Source: an uncultured Anaerobutyricum sp. (lineage in GTDB: Bacteria > Bacillota > Clostridia > Lachnospirales > Lachnospiraceae). From it: a stretch of 64,000 nucleotides of DNA. The notes beneath the pieces are model-generated. The model saw only the letters and a program-made list of their open reading frames with translations, was not told where the DNA came from and made no database searches. Positions 1 to 7,730 of the stretch are shown in pieces. The stretch's first letter is position 1. Each line of letters starts with the position of its first letter. Both the position numbers and the translations under genes were made by a program. The stretch is taken from NCBI RefSeq assembly GCF_934307085.1, contig NZ_CAKRCF010000005.1:1-64000 (forward strand), read 5' to 3'.

Positions 1-504
1 TCTCAAAGGGCATTAAAAATAACGATGGAGCTGAATAATAAATATCATACAAAAGAAGAAATTGTACAGCTTATGTCGGAACTTACCGGACAAAAAATAG
101 ATGAAAGTTTTGGAATGTTTCCTCCGTTTTATACAGACTGCGGACGAAACATCCATATGGGCAAAAATGTTTTTATAAATGCAGGATGTAAGTTTCAGGA
201 CCAGGGTGGTATTTATATAGAGGATGGAGTCCTGATTGGACATAATGCAGTACTGGCAACGATCAATCATATGGAAGATCCTGAGAAAAGAGCTGGTATG
301 ATATTTCAGCCGATTCACATTGAAAAAAATGTATGGATTGGAGCAAATGTAACGATTCTTCCGGGGGTTATAATTGGTGAAGATTCTATCATAGCAGCTG
401 GAGCAGTTGTAACAAAGGATGTTCCGGCCAATATGATTGCGGCGGGAGTACCTGCGAAAGTTATACGGAAGGTTAAAAAAGACGCTGAAAAAGGAGAAAT
501 TTAA
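1..504 (+). CDS. sugar O-acetyltransferase (hexapeptide-repeat), 5' truncated by the window
   Basis: Left-handed beta-helix acetyltransferase of the maltose/galactoside O-acetyltransferase type, which moves acetyl from acetyl-CoA to a sugar hydroxyl in the cytoplasm. The reading frame is open to base 1, so the true start probably lies upstream; the first ATG at 25 would remove the N-terminal helical part usual in the family. Hexapeptide repeats run through most of the protein (IYIEDGVLIGHNA, IHIEKNVWIGANVTILPGVIIGEDSIIAAGA). The family His is in ATINHMEDP and the GVPAKVI tail is typical. The substrate cannot be read from sequence. The next gene follows after 2 nt. Confidence 0.85.
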   Translation, partial: SQRALKITMELNNKYHTKEEIVQLMSELTGQKIDESFGMFPPFYTDCGRNIHMGKNVFINAGCKFQDQGGIYIEDGVLIGHNAVLATINHMEDPEKRAGMIFQPIHIEKNVWIGANVTILPGVIIGEDSIIAAGAVVTKDVPANMIAAGVPAKVIRKVKKDAEKGEI

Positions 505-506
505 TT

Positions 507-1049
507 ATGGAAAAGAAAGTATTGATCATATCGACAAGTCTTCGAGGAGGCAGCAATTCTGATATACTTGCAAATGAGTGTGCAAAGGGAGCAAAAGAAG
601 CGGGGCATGATGTGGAACTTCTTTCTTTGAAAGGAAAAGATATAAAATATTGTATCGGTTGTCTATCCTGTCAGAAGACTGGAATGTGTGTATTGAAGGA
701 TGATGTTGCAGATATTATGGCAAAGGTAAAGGATGCGGAGGTCATTGTCTATGCAACACCAATTTATTACTATGAGATGTGCGGCCAGATGAAAACACTT
801 CTTGATAGATTGAATCCTTTATATTCGACAGATTATTCATTCAGAGATATTTATATGATTGCAACTGCCGCTGAGAATGATGAAAGTGCATTTGAAAAAG
901 CCTACAATGGTCTGCAAGGCTGGGTAGACTGTTTTGAAAAGGCTTCCTTGAAAGGCATGGTCGGTGGCGGTGGAATTGATGCTGCAAATACAGCTGCTGA
1001 TCATGTGGATGCGATGAAAAAAGCATATGAACTTGGAAAGAAACTATAA
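507..1049 (+). CDS. flavodoxin-like NAD(P)H-dependent oxidoreductase (iron-sulfur flavoprotein type)
   Basis: 180 aa with a flavodoxin-like fold. The N-terminal FMN phosphate loop is ISTSLRGGSNSD. A cysteine cluster, CIGCLSCQKTGMC, near residues 49-61 matches the compact motif of iron-sulfur flavoproteins, although some homologues lack a cluster. ATPIYYYEMCGQMKTLLDR is the usual flavin-contact segment. It probably reduces quinones or other small electron acceptors; the natural substrate is unknown. An AAGGAG site at 491-496 sets the start. A paralogue lies at 4519-5052. Probably co-transcribed with the preceding acetyltransferase. Confidence 0.85.
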   Translation: MEKKVLIISTSLRGGSNSDILANECAKGAKEAGHDVELLSLKGKDIKYCIGCLSCQKTGMCVLKDDVADIMAKVKDAEVIVYATPIYYYEMCGQMKTLLDRLNPLYSTDYSFRDIYMIATAAENDESAFEKAYNGLQGWVDCFEKASLKGMVGGGGIDAANTAADHVDAMKKAYELGKKL

Positions 1050-1050
1050 G

Positions 1051-1599
1051 TTGAAAAGAGTACTATTACTTAGTCTATGTGTGTTAGTTTTATTTGGGCT
1101 TGTAGGATGTAGAGAAAAAAGAAGTGTTTCATTTGAAAATGATATATCCGAAGAAATAATAGACAATAGTACTGAATCTCAAATTTCAGCTGGAGAATTA
1201 GAGGAAACAGAGATTACCGACAAATCGGCAATCGATGATGAGAAAGAATACATGAAGTTATATTTTAATGACACTGAAGTTCCAGTTATATGGGAAGATA
1301 ATCAGACTGTACAAGAACTTATGGAAGAAGCTGGCAAAGGAGATGTCGTAGTGCAGATGTCTATGTATAGCGACAATGAGCAGGTTGGTTCTCTGGAAAA
1401 AAGTTATACAAAAAATGATCAGCAGATAACTACTCATAGTGGAGATATCGTTCTATACAGTGGAGACAAAATAGTAGTGTTTTATGGATCAAATTCATGG
1501 GCATATACCAGATTGGGGAAAATGAATATTCCAGAAGGTGATGTAACAGAACTTTTGTCAAAGGGGGATATCACTTTGAAAATAGCAATTGCGAAATAG
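1051..1599 (+). CDS. cyclophilin-like fold lipoprotein
   Basis: Predicted lipoprotein with a basic N-terminus, a hydrophobic stretch and a lipobox ending LFGLVGC. An acidic linker (about residues 25-65) precedes a C-terminal beta domain beginning MKLYFNDTEVPV, which resembles the cyclophilin-like fold family (Cyclophil_like2). I chose TTG at 1051, 1 nt after the flavoprotein stop, with GGAAAG at 1035-1040. An in-frame ATG at 1027 overlapping the previous gene is also possible and would give a longer n-region. Function unknown; members often sit next to flavodoxin genes, as here. It would be anchored on the outer face of the membrane. Confidence 0.75.
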   Translation: MKRVLLLSLCVLVLFGLVGCREKRSVSFENDISEEIIDNSTESQISAGELEETEITDKSAIDDEKEYMKLYFNDTEVPVIWEDNQTVQELMEEAGKGDVVVQMSMYSDNEQVGSLEKSYTKNDQQITTHSGDIVLYSGDKIVVFYGSNSWAYTRLGKMNIPEGDVTELLSKGDITLKIAIAK

Positions 1600-1696
1600 T
1601 GAGTAAATCAGAATGTTGTTTTCTATTGCAAGGAAATCGAAAACTTCAAGTTTGCAGGGTTGACAATCTATGATTATATTAAAGTAAGATAATTAC

Positions 1697-1748
1697 AATC
1701 AATAACGCCGGTGCGGGATTTTGATATCCAGTACCGGCGTTATTGATT
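1697..1748. terminator. long inverted repeat, probable terminator
   Basis: A perfect 16-bp inverted repeat (AATCAATAACGCCGGT at 1697-1712 and its complement at 1733-1748) encloses a 20-nt loop. It lies about 100 nt after the lipoprotein gene. There is no strong T tract, so Rho-independent termination is likely but not certain. Confidence 0.55.
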
Positions 1749-1935
1749 ATACAGGAGCTTTGTAGCCACCAAATATATTATTTACTTTCTTCTTCGACAA
1801 GTTTGTTAAGAATCCACACCCGATTGATAACAATCTCATCATCATCTCTGAGGGCTTTATTTTGTTATTCCTCAAAAAATGGGAATTATAAAGATTTAAT
1901 TCTTTACTACGGATGTGTATTGTAAAAAATTATTT

Positions 1936-1944
1936 TGCTATAAT
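1936..1944 (+). promoter_or_regulatory. extended -10 promoter for the three-gene small-protein cluster
   Basis: TGC-TATAAT (TATAAT at 1939-1944) is an extended -10 box about 43 nt before the first small ORF. No good -35 is seen at 17 nt. The rest of 1600-1935 holds only the inverted repeat at 1697 and no convincing gene. Confidence 0.45.
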
Positions 1945-1986
1945 GACAATATCAACAAAAAAGGTGGATATTAGCGAGGTGATCAG

Positions 1987-2139
1987 ATGAATGTAGCACA
2001 GAGAATACGATTAATTCGGATAATAGAAAAGATTGAAAAAAATCCGGAAATCAGTAACAAGCTTGGATTGAAAAATACATCTGATTTTATCTCAGATAAA
2101 CAACAAAAAATGAATCACTCACAACTGGATGAGTATTAG
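1987..2139 (+). CDS. small hypothetical protein (50 aa), first gene of a three-gene cluster
   Basis: Short ORF starting MNVAQRIRLIRIIEKIEKN, highly charged and probably alpha-helical, ending LDEY. GAGGTGAT just upstream is a plausible ribosome binding site and a promoter-like TATAAT lies at 1939. The next gene's AAGGAG overlaps its stop codon, which suggests a translated, coupled cistron. I do not recognise a domain. Its existence is supported mainly by context: promoter, ribosome binding site and a tight junction with the following gene. Confidence 0.6.
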   Translation: MNVAQRIRLIRIIEKIEKNPEISNKLGLKNTSDFISDKQQKMNHSQLDEY

Positions 2140-2152
2140 AAGGAGAAAAAAG

Positions 2153-2368
2153 ATGTTATCAGTATTATTTACTATTTGTATGATTTGGTTTGTTGGAAAA
2201 TTTTTTGTTTTTGGGTTAAGAGCATCCTGGGGAATTATGAAACTACTTTGCATAGTTATTTTCTTCCCGGTGATATTGATTGGAATGGTGGTAGGCGGAT
2301 TAATGTATATAGCTTTTCCATTGTTGATTGTCGGTGGCATTATAGCATTGGTGACGTCACATTCATAA
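2153..2368 (+). CDS. small integral membrane protein (71 aa)
   Basis: Almost entirely hydrophobic with two or three predicted membrane segments (around residues 3-18, 25-48 and 50-66). The start at 2153 is set by AAGGAG at 2139-2144; an upstream in-frame start at 2129 would overlap the previous stop and lacks a site. Middle gene of the cluster 1987-2806; the following gene begins 21 nt after its stop. No family recognised; it may anchor the soluble helical product of the next gene. Confidence 0.65.
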   Translation: MLSVLFTICMIWFVGKFFVFGLRASWGIMKLLCIVIFFPVILIGMVVGGLMYIAFPLLIVGGIIALVTSHS

Positions 2369-2389
2369 TGGATTAGGAGGAGAAAACGA

Positions 2390-2806
2390 ATGGGATATGA
2401 TATTGAAAAAGAAAAAAGAGAAGCAATTGAAGCTGGGCGTAGAGCCTTAAACAGTCTTAGTGCAGCAAAAGAAAATCTGAACAGTGCAAAAAACTGGGGG
2501 CTGGTAGATATGTTTGGCGGAGGTTTTTTTAGTACGATGCTAAAACATTCTAAAATGGATCACGCAAAGCAGAATATGAATCAGGCAAAGTATGATCTTC
2601 GTAATTTCAGCAGAGAATTAAATGATGTAAATATGGCATGTGATCTACATATCGATACCGGAGATTTCCTTTCATTTGCAGATTATTTTTTTGATGGATT
2701 TGTGGTGGACTGGATGGTCCAGGATCGAATCAATACTGCAAAAAGACAGGTAGAAGAAGCTATTAGAAGAACAGAAAGTATCGTCAATCAATTACAGCGT
2801 ATGTAA
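2390..2806 (+). CDS. conserved hypothetical helical protein
   Basis: 138 aa, mostly charged helix. The first 60 residues contain heptad-like segments (EAGRRALNSLSAAKENLNSAKN), followed by a glycine-rich turn (DMFGGGFFSTMLKH) and a long C-terminal helix ending SIVNQLQRM. An aggagg site lies 9 nt upstream. I know of no assigned function. The combination of a tiny charged protein, a membrane protein and a coiled-coil-like protein loosely recalls small envelope-stress modules, but that is only inference. It ends at a strong hairpin shared with the converging regulator gene. Confidence 0.7.
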   Translation: MGYDIEKEKREAIEAGRRALNSLSAAKENLNSAKNWGLVDMFGGGFFSTMLKHSKMDHAKQNMNQAKYDLRNFSRELNDVNMACDLHIDTGDFLSFADYFFDGFVVDWMVQDRINTAKRQVEEAIRRTESIVNQLQRM

Positions 2807-2809
2807 AGA

Positions 2810-2845
2810 GAACGGCAATGAATCAGAAATGGTTCATTGCCGTTC
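2810..2845. terminator. bidirectional terminator hairpin
   Basis: Perfect 13-bp stem (GAACGGCAATGAA / TTCATTGCCGTTC) with a 10-nt loop, between the converging genes ending at 2806 (+) and 2858 (-). Confidence 0.75.
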
Positions 2846-2857
2846 ATGCGTTATGGA

Positions 2858-3373
2858 TTATTTTAATTTTTCTTTTTCGGCATTTAGAAGTTCAAGATTG
2901 AGGCCTTGTTCACTGGCTGTTTTATCTACCCAAAGATTCAGAGAGTCTATGGCTAAAGAAATTTCATCCAGTTTTTTACTGATAAAAGCAAAATCCCTCA
3001 TCTCATCATCACTGATCTTGCCGTCACGGGCAATTTGAATCAGCCGACCAGTAAGAGGGTTGATTTCATTTAGACCGGCAATGGTTTCCAGGATGATATT
3101 TGACAAGTCAGTTACTTCTACTTCTGGAACATAGCGGTGGCCTATTTCACATTTGTGTGAGCAGTAATAATTGCAGAGATCTGGTCTTTTATAGGCATCT
3201 GCCATTTGAATGATATCGTAAGGTGTAGGCTCCTGTATTTCATATTCAAATTTTTCGATTTTAGAATCCGAGACAGCCTTCATTTTATCACTTGCTTCTG
3301 CCCTTGTAAGCCCTGCGGCTTCCCGGCAAAGCTGGTAAATTGTTTTGTTTTCCCTGGTAGATTGTTTACCCAT
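2858..3373 (-). CDS. XRE-like helix-turn-helix protein
   Basis: 171 aa. The N-terminal region (residues 9-60) looks like an XRE/Cro helix-turn-helix (TIYQLCREAAGLTRAEASDKM ... SKIEKFE). A short Cys/His cluster follows (CNYYCSHKCEIGH), and the C-terminal half is helical and acidic. It is a probable DNA-binding regulator with unknown targets. It stands alone, divergent from nothing nearby, next to a region of degraded genes, which is compatible with an accessory origin. Confidence 0.7.
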   Translation of the reverse strand: MGKQSTRENKTIYQLCREAAGLTRAEASDKMKAVSDSKIEKFEYEIQEPTPYDIIQMADAYKRPDLCNYYCSHKCEIGHRYVPEVEVTDLSNIILETIAGLNEINPLTGRLIQIARDGKISDDEMRDFAFISKKLDEISLAIDSLNLWVDKTASEQGLNLELLNAEKEKLK

Positions 3374-3633
3374 GAGAATTTCCTCCCCGTATATCGCCGA
3401 ACATGAGAATTATCAATATTTAAGTTCACATGCAAGACGTGTATTTCTTGTATAGAGTTTATTATACTTGAATCATCAGTTAACAACAAGCTCATAAATG
3501 GATAGTAATGGTCTTAAATTTGAAACAGTTTCGACCGATGATTTACAATGACCTGCTTTTGTCGGGCAAAACTAATTTCATTTGCATCTGCTCTTTTCGA
3601 AAAAAATAAGCAGCCACACACCGTAGCGCATGA

Positions 3634-3783
3634 CTGCTATGTAAAAAGTTCAGGAAGGATTTTTGCAACCTGAGTTATAACCTTCTGAAGAAAAAGGAAT
3701 TCCGATGGATTCAGTTGGATGGCGGAAAGTATCGCATCTCCAAGAAGAGTTTCGATGACTGGCTTGATAACTTGGAGCAGTAA
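3634..3783 (+). pseudogene. fragment of an excisionase/HTH-like protein
   Basis: In frame to the stop at 3781-3783 the sequence reads KKKEFRWIQLDGGKYRISKK and ends SFDDWLDNLEQ, resembling the C-terminus of small excisionase-type helix-turn-helix proteins. A stop at 3631-3633 and no start codon indicate a fragment. The stretch 3496-3633 shows nothing else that I can support. Confidence 0.4.
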
Positions 3784-3855
3784 AAAACAGGGTGTTGATC
3801 AGGCAGATTTTGTCTGTATCGACATCCTAAATTTTTATCTGGATTTGAGATATGA

Positions 3856-4322
3856 TATAAGAAAAATAACACTAATACTAAAAAGACAGATCGATATTGG
3901 CTGGTTCATAAAAATGTTTTTGAATCAAAAGAGATTGCTGGAAAGATACGAATCAATATTGCAGCTTTGAAAAATGGTATGCTAATCAGATTAAATATCA
4001 TAAAGTTACCGGAGAAGAATCGGGGAAGGAATTAAAATCCTGGTCCTATTCTGTTAAGGAAGGAGTCAAGATGCCTGAGCCAAACAGACAATCAGGAGAA
4101 AATGAAGAAAGAATCATACCAAAAGAAGAAATTGCAGAATTTGAAGAAACTGTGCGTAAAATCATAGCAGGAATTATCTCTCAGACCAGTGGCATTACCT
4201 GTTGGGTGTATGTGCATAAATATGTGAAGAACAAAATTTTGGATGAAATGTTGCAAGAATGGCAAGGTGCAGGCCAGTTTATTATTGTCATGGATACTGG
4301 GTTCGAAAAACTGATGGTGTAA
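3856..4322 (+). pseudogene. frameshifted remnant of an unidentified regulatory/mobile-element-type gene
   Basis: One frame gives TDRYWLVHKNVFESKEIAGK and RINIAAL up to about 3972. The similarity then appears to continue one base out of frame as KWYANQIKYHKVTGEESGK, running into the ORF that ends at 4322. This is what a single frameshift in a once-intact gene would leave. A further degraded piece (RLVSILADNIKEFMEGN) sits at about 4375-4440. The family is not recognised with confidence. Confidence 0.4.
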
Positions 4323-4518
4323 TAATAGATGCTGTGATAGAATCAAGAAAATGGGATGGAAAGGGTTCGAGACAAGACAGCGGTTGGTTTCTATTCTGGC
4401 TGATAATATAAAGGAGTTTATGGAGGGAAACCCAATTAATGTCGTATCAAGTCTATAGTATCTGGCAAAATAAGTTATAAAAAAGTCTACAAATTAGTAT
4501 GCAGGAAAGGGAAAACTA

Positions 4519-5052
4519 ATGAAAAATGTATTGATTATATCAAGCTCGCCAAGAAAAAAAGGAAATTCACAAATCTTATGTGAGCAGTTCAAAAAAGGTG
4601 CAGAAGCAAAAGGATATCAGGTGGAACTAGTACGTATCATGGAGCAGAATATAGGTTTTTGCAGAGCCTGTGACGGCTGTATGAGAAATAGCGGTACCTG
4701 TGTATTAAAAGATGATATGGCTGAGATACTTAAAATGTTTCAGAAAGCAGATGTACTTGTACTGGCTACTCCGGTTTATTTTTATGGAATCAGTGCCCAG
4801 ATGAAGACTTTTATTGACCGTACTTATCCAATCTGGCAGCATCTTGGTAAAAAAGAGGTTTACTATATTATATCAGCTGGTCTGGGTGAGGACATTATTG
4901 AAAGATCGCTTGGTGATCTGAATGGTTTTGTAGAGCATCTGGAAGAATACAAGATTGCAGGAAAGATATATGCAGCAAACGTGATGGATGCTGGATTGGT
5001 CAAGAATCAAAGTGTTTTTCAAAAAGCCTATGATATGGGATATTCTATTTAA
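4519..5052 (+). CDS. flavodoxin-like NAD(P)H-dependent oxidoreductase (iron-sulfur flavoprotein type)
   Basis: 177 aa paralogue of the protein at 507-1049. It has the phosphate-binding loop ISSSPRKKGNSQ, the cysteine cluster CRACDGCMRNSGTC near residues 48-61 and the conserved ATPVYFYGISAQMKTFIDR segment. It probably transfers electrons from NAD(P)H through FMN to small oxidants. The ribosome site AGGAAAGGG precedes the ATG. It stands between two degraded regions and has no obvious operon partner. Confidence 0.85.
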   Translation: MKNVLIISSSPRKKGNSQILCEQFKKGAEAKGYQVELVRIMEQNIGFCRACDGCMRNSGTCVLKDDMAEILKMFQKADVLVLATPVYFYGISAQMKTFIDRTYPIWQHLGKKEVYYIISAGLGEDIIERSLGDLNGFVEHLEEYKIAGKIYAANVMDAGLVKNQSVFQKAYDMGYSI

Positions 5053-5215
5053 GCTACTGAAAAATCGGGATTTGTCATCATGGAAATGAAGTATTTCCTT
5101 TTAAATACAGATAGTTTAGAGTTCTGACATCGGTTATAGATGAATAAAGGTGAGCTTATGGTAGAATGGAAAAAAGAGAAAAGTATAAAGGATATAATTG
5201 TGGAGAATATTTGTT

Positions 5216-5641
5216 ATGATTAGAAAGTTGCTGAACGGAGATATAGACAGAGTTACTGACATATGGTTAAAGACAAATTTAAAAGCACATTATTTTATTT
5301 CCAAGCAATACTGGACAAGTAATTATGAATTAGTGAAAGAAATGTTGCCACAATCCGAAGTCTATGTGTTTGAAGTGAATAAAATGATACAAGGATTTGT
5401 AGGACTAAATAATGAATATATTGAAGGTATTTTTGTCTCTGATGAAATGCAGTCATGTGGCATAGGTAAGCTTTTATTGGATTATATTAAGGATAAAAAA
5501 GTTAGATTACAATTAAATGTATACCAGAAGAATGTCAGAGCAATTTCTTTTTACCAAAGAGAAGGGTTCATTATCCAATGTGAAGGTTTGGATGAAGCTA
5601 CTGGCGAAAAAGAATATACCATGTTATGGAAACAAAAATAG
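5216..5641 (+). CDS. GNAT family N-acetyltransferase
   Basis: 141 aa acetyl-CoA-dependent N-acetyltransferase of the YjaB-like type. Motif A, with the pyrophosphate loop SDEMQSCGIGKLLLDYI, lies near residues 81-97. The C-terminal NVRAISFYQREGF is the usual strand-helix motif B. The ATG at 5216 is preferred over 5198 because GGAG at 5202-5205 fits it. The substrate is unknown. Confidence 0.8.
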   Translation: MIRKLLNGDIDRVTDIWLKTNLKAHYFISKQYWTSNYELVKEMLPQSEVYVFEVNKMIQGFVGLNNEYIEGIFVSDEMQSCGIGKLLLDYIKDKKVRLQLNVYQKNVRAISFYQREGFIIQCEGLDEATGEKEYTMLWKQK

Positions 5642-5689
5642 AAATTGGAATTTTTATTAAGTACAATACAATGGAGATTGTGATGTAAC

Positions 5690-5725
5690 CGGGAGGTTGT
5701 GGATACAATCAAACACAACCTCCCG
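5690..5725 (+). terminator. terminator hairpin
   Basis: Perfect 12-bp GC-rich stem (CGGGAGGTTGTG at 5690-5701, complement at 5714-5725) about 50 nt after the acetyltransferase gene, followed by a T-rich stretch. Confidence 0.7.
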
Positions 5726-5830
5726 CAGTTTATCTTTATTATTTTGCCAAGAAATACTCTGTATCTCCATCGGCATATGGTAAGCCTGACCTCGTTTTGT
5801 CAGGCTGTATAGTTTAAAGCTCATGAGTTC

Positions 5831-6042
5831 CGAAGTTGCATTCTTCCGTTAGAAAATGCTCCTTTTGGATCTGCTTACGAAGAATACGCTGCCATCAAGG
5901 ATACTGCAATAGAGGTAAGAACGCTTCGCAAAACCGGAATTCATGTATTCGCCGTCTTTATGGGAAACGATAGCGAAGTGGTAAATGCTAAACAAATTTA
6001 CGGAATTATAATTCTTCTCCGTTTGTACGGATTACGTTCTGA
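5831..6042 (+). pseudogene. remnant of a vWA-domain protein C-terminus
   Basis: The frame reads ILPLENAPFGSAYEEYAAIK, continuing through AIEVRTLRKTGIHVFAVFMG and ending near KQIYG. One base out of frame it continues [12 protein letters not shown] and stops. This resembles the end of the von Willebrand A domain of CobT/NorD-like proteins. The frameshift and missing N-terminal half mark it as dead. Confidence 0.5.
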
Positions 6043-6112
6043 TACCAATAGAAGGATTTCTTTTTTAAGCGAGCAAAATCACCGGTACCGTCATCATAAC
6101 GTCTCACATAGA

Positions 6113-6244
6113 TTATTCCGTATCTTTTGCACCACGGGCTTGTACATCGGTACAATAGTAATTATAACGGCGGTTATATTTCTGGTTCAGAACAATATCA
6201 TCCGGATTACAGGTCATCGGATAACTTGCTGAATAAATCATCAT
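6113..6244 (-). pseudogene. small ORF, probable gene remnant
   Basis: A 43-codon minus-strand ORF starting MMIYSASYPMTCNPDDIVLN with a good GAGGAGG ribosome site inside the end of the PRD fragment. The stop at 6113-6115 is early, and the frame decays immediately beyond it. It may be the N-terminus of a longer lost gene, but a genuine short peptide cannot be excluded. Confidence 0.35.
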
Positions 6245-6414
6245 ATTACCTCCTCTTCTGAAAGCATAATTTCAAATTTTTCTTTGAAATACTTCTCGAT
6301 TTTATCTATGCATTCTGCTATCTCCGGAAATTCTTCACGGATTGCCTGATACATGATTCCATTATCTGTATTCAAAGTCTGATGGGAATCAATTCGTTTA
6401 AGCAGATGGAAGAC
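6241..6414 (-). pseudogene. PRD-domain fragment (BglG/LicT-type antiterminator remnant)
   Basis: The minus-strand frame reads VFHLLKRIDSHQTLNTDNG, then IMYQAIREEFPEIAECIDKI, and ends LSEEEVI. The spacing of the residues resembles a PTS regulation domain, where a Tyr-Pro-like turn precedes a helix and LS.eE closes it. The upstream stop (6415-6417) and the absence of an RNA-binding domain and of the rest of the PRD show it is a fragment. No PTS genes are in the window. Confidence 0.45.
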
Positions 6415-6436
6415 TTATCCTTCTTTCAAAATATAC

Positions 6437-6467
6437 TCGACCTAAAGTTAGATTTAGGTTGTATGAT
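6437..6467 (+). promoter_or_regulatory. MerR-type promoter with 19-bp spacer and operator
   Basis: TCGACC (6437-6442) and TATGAT (6462-6467) are separated by 19 bp. The spacer carries the dyad ACCTAAA-GTTAGA-TTTAGGT. Overlong spacers with a dyad between -35 and -10 are the hallmark of MerR-family activated promoters, and CCTAAAGTTA resembles sites of the AdhR/NmlR branch. It drives only a truncated gene, and no MerR regulator gene is present in the window. Confidence 0.7.
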
Positions 6468-6530
6468 ATTTATATCATAGAATATTGTTAGTGTAATTAC
6501 AAGAAATTTTGCATATGGAGGATGATAAAT

Positions 6531-6620
6531 ATGTTGAAAACGGAAGAATTAAAGCTGGTATCTGAATGGGATAAAACTTTTCCACAAAGTGAAAAAGTAG
6601 ACCATACGGGCGTTGTTTAA
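6531..6620 (+). pseudogene. N-terminal fragment of an alpha/beta hydrolase
   Basis: A 29-codon ORF with a strong GGAGGAT site (6517-6523) and a MerR-type promoter upstream. It begins MLKTEELKLVSEWDKTFPQS and matches my recollection of the N-terminus of clostridial alpha/beta hydrolases commonly paired with MerR regulators. It stops abruptly at 6618-6620 before any catalytic motif. The start region is intact and the body lost. Confidence 0.5.
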
Positions 6621-6675
6621 TTCACTGGCGAAGACAATGAGGTAATGAAAAATAGTGAAAAAATAGTGTAATTTT

Positions 6676-6879
6676 AGTGGAAAAACGATTCGCAATGCTA
6701 TAACAAATATGTATCGGAATAATAATACAAATAAAGTTTCAAATGGATCAATAAGTGAATCTTTAAATTCAGATGAAGCAGTAATAATGGATATGATTAA
6801 AACGAATCCAGAAATAAGTCAAAAAGAAATGATTACTGGCAAATTCATAGAATTTTCCAGTAAATTTGTTTTGTTGTGA
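6676..6879 (+). pseudogene. possible winged-helix remnant
   Basis: An open frame without a start codon or ribosome site. It contains a serine/asparagine-rich stretch followed by IMDMIKTNPEISQKEMI, which resembles the first helices of winged-helix domains at the end of AlbA_2-type ATP-binding proteins. Weak evidence. The rest of 6621-7000 shows nothing further beyond the ribosome site of the next gene. Confidence 0.3.
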
Positions 6880-7000
6880 AAAATTTTTCTTCATGGTATC
6901 ATATATTCTAAATGAAGAAGTATAGAACTCTTTCGCAAATGAAAGATGAAAGAGTGTAATAGTGCAAAGTATAATGAGAATGCATAGAGGAGATGAATAA

Positions 7001-7672
7001 TTGAATTATCTGGTTATTGATTTGGAAATGTGTAAGGTTCCAAAGAATTATCGGGGGAAAAATTATAAATATGCGAGTGAGATTATTCAGGTTGGGGCAG
7101 TTCTTTTGGATGAAGATTATAAGGAGATAGGGACCTTATGCCAATATGTACACCCGGAGTTTGGCGTTCTTGATTACTTTATAACGAATCTTACAGGAAT
7201 TGAGAATGGACAGGTGAAAAATGCCCCAAAACTGAAGGAAGCACTTATTCATATGGTAAATTGGCTTGGAGAACGTGAATATAAGATTTTTGCATGGAGT
7301 AAGAGTGATTATTGCCAGCTTAATCATGAAATTTCAAGTAAGAAGTTAATAGATGAGAAATTAGAAGAACTGATGAAGCCGGAGCGTTGGATTGACTATC
7401 AGGAAGTCTTTGGAAAAAGGTATAATTTTGAACATGCTATTGGTTTAAGGGAGGCTTTGATGCTTTGTAATATTGAACCAGATGGAAGATTGCATGATGG
7501 ATTGGATGATGCATGGAATACAGCAAGACTTATTGAAAAGCTAGAGAAGAATCCAGATTATAAACTTGTCTATAGAGAACGTCAGGTACAGGAAGATTCC
7601 CAACCATTAAAGATTTGCCTCGGAGATTTATTTAAAGGTTTGGATTTACAGTTTGGACAAAGTAAATGTTGA
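7001..7672 (+). CDS. 3'-5' exonuclease, DEDDh family
   Basis: 223 aa exonuclease domain of the RNase T/DNA polymerase III epsilon type. The Exo I acidic pair is DLEMCKVP at the very start (residues 6-8), and Exo III is LHDGLDDAWNTARL near residues 161-175 with the DEDDh histidine and final aspartate. It would hydrolyse 3' ends of DNA or RNA with two metal ions. Start TTG at 7001, with AGGAG at about 6987. It stands alone; the physiological substrate is unknown. Confidence 0.85.
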   Translation: MNYLVIDLEMCKVPKNYRGKNYKYASEIIQVGAVLLDEDYKEIGTLCQYVHPEFGVLDYFITNLTGIENGQVKNAPKLKEALIHMVNWLGEREYKIFAWSKSDYCQLNHEISSKKLIDEKLEELMKPERWIDYQEVFGKRYNFEHAIGLREALMLCNIEPDGRLHDGLDDAWNTARLIEKLEKNPDYKLVYRERQVQEDSQPLKICLGDLFKGLDLQFGQSKC

Positions 7673-7730
7673 ATAGACTAAATAATATTAAAAAATGTTG
7701 CGATGCAGTATAATAGAAAAAGAGGGTATC

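Noticed and set aside
1743..1925. 60-codon ORF after the cyclophilin-fold lipoprotein
   Set aside because: Begins inside the 3' arm of a terminator-like palindrome, lacks a ribosome site and shows no protein-like pattern.
3719..3970. 83-codon ORF as an intact gene
   Set aside because: It starts inside the HTH fragment in another frame, has no ribosome site and changes frame relative to the recognisable remnant similarity.
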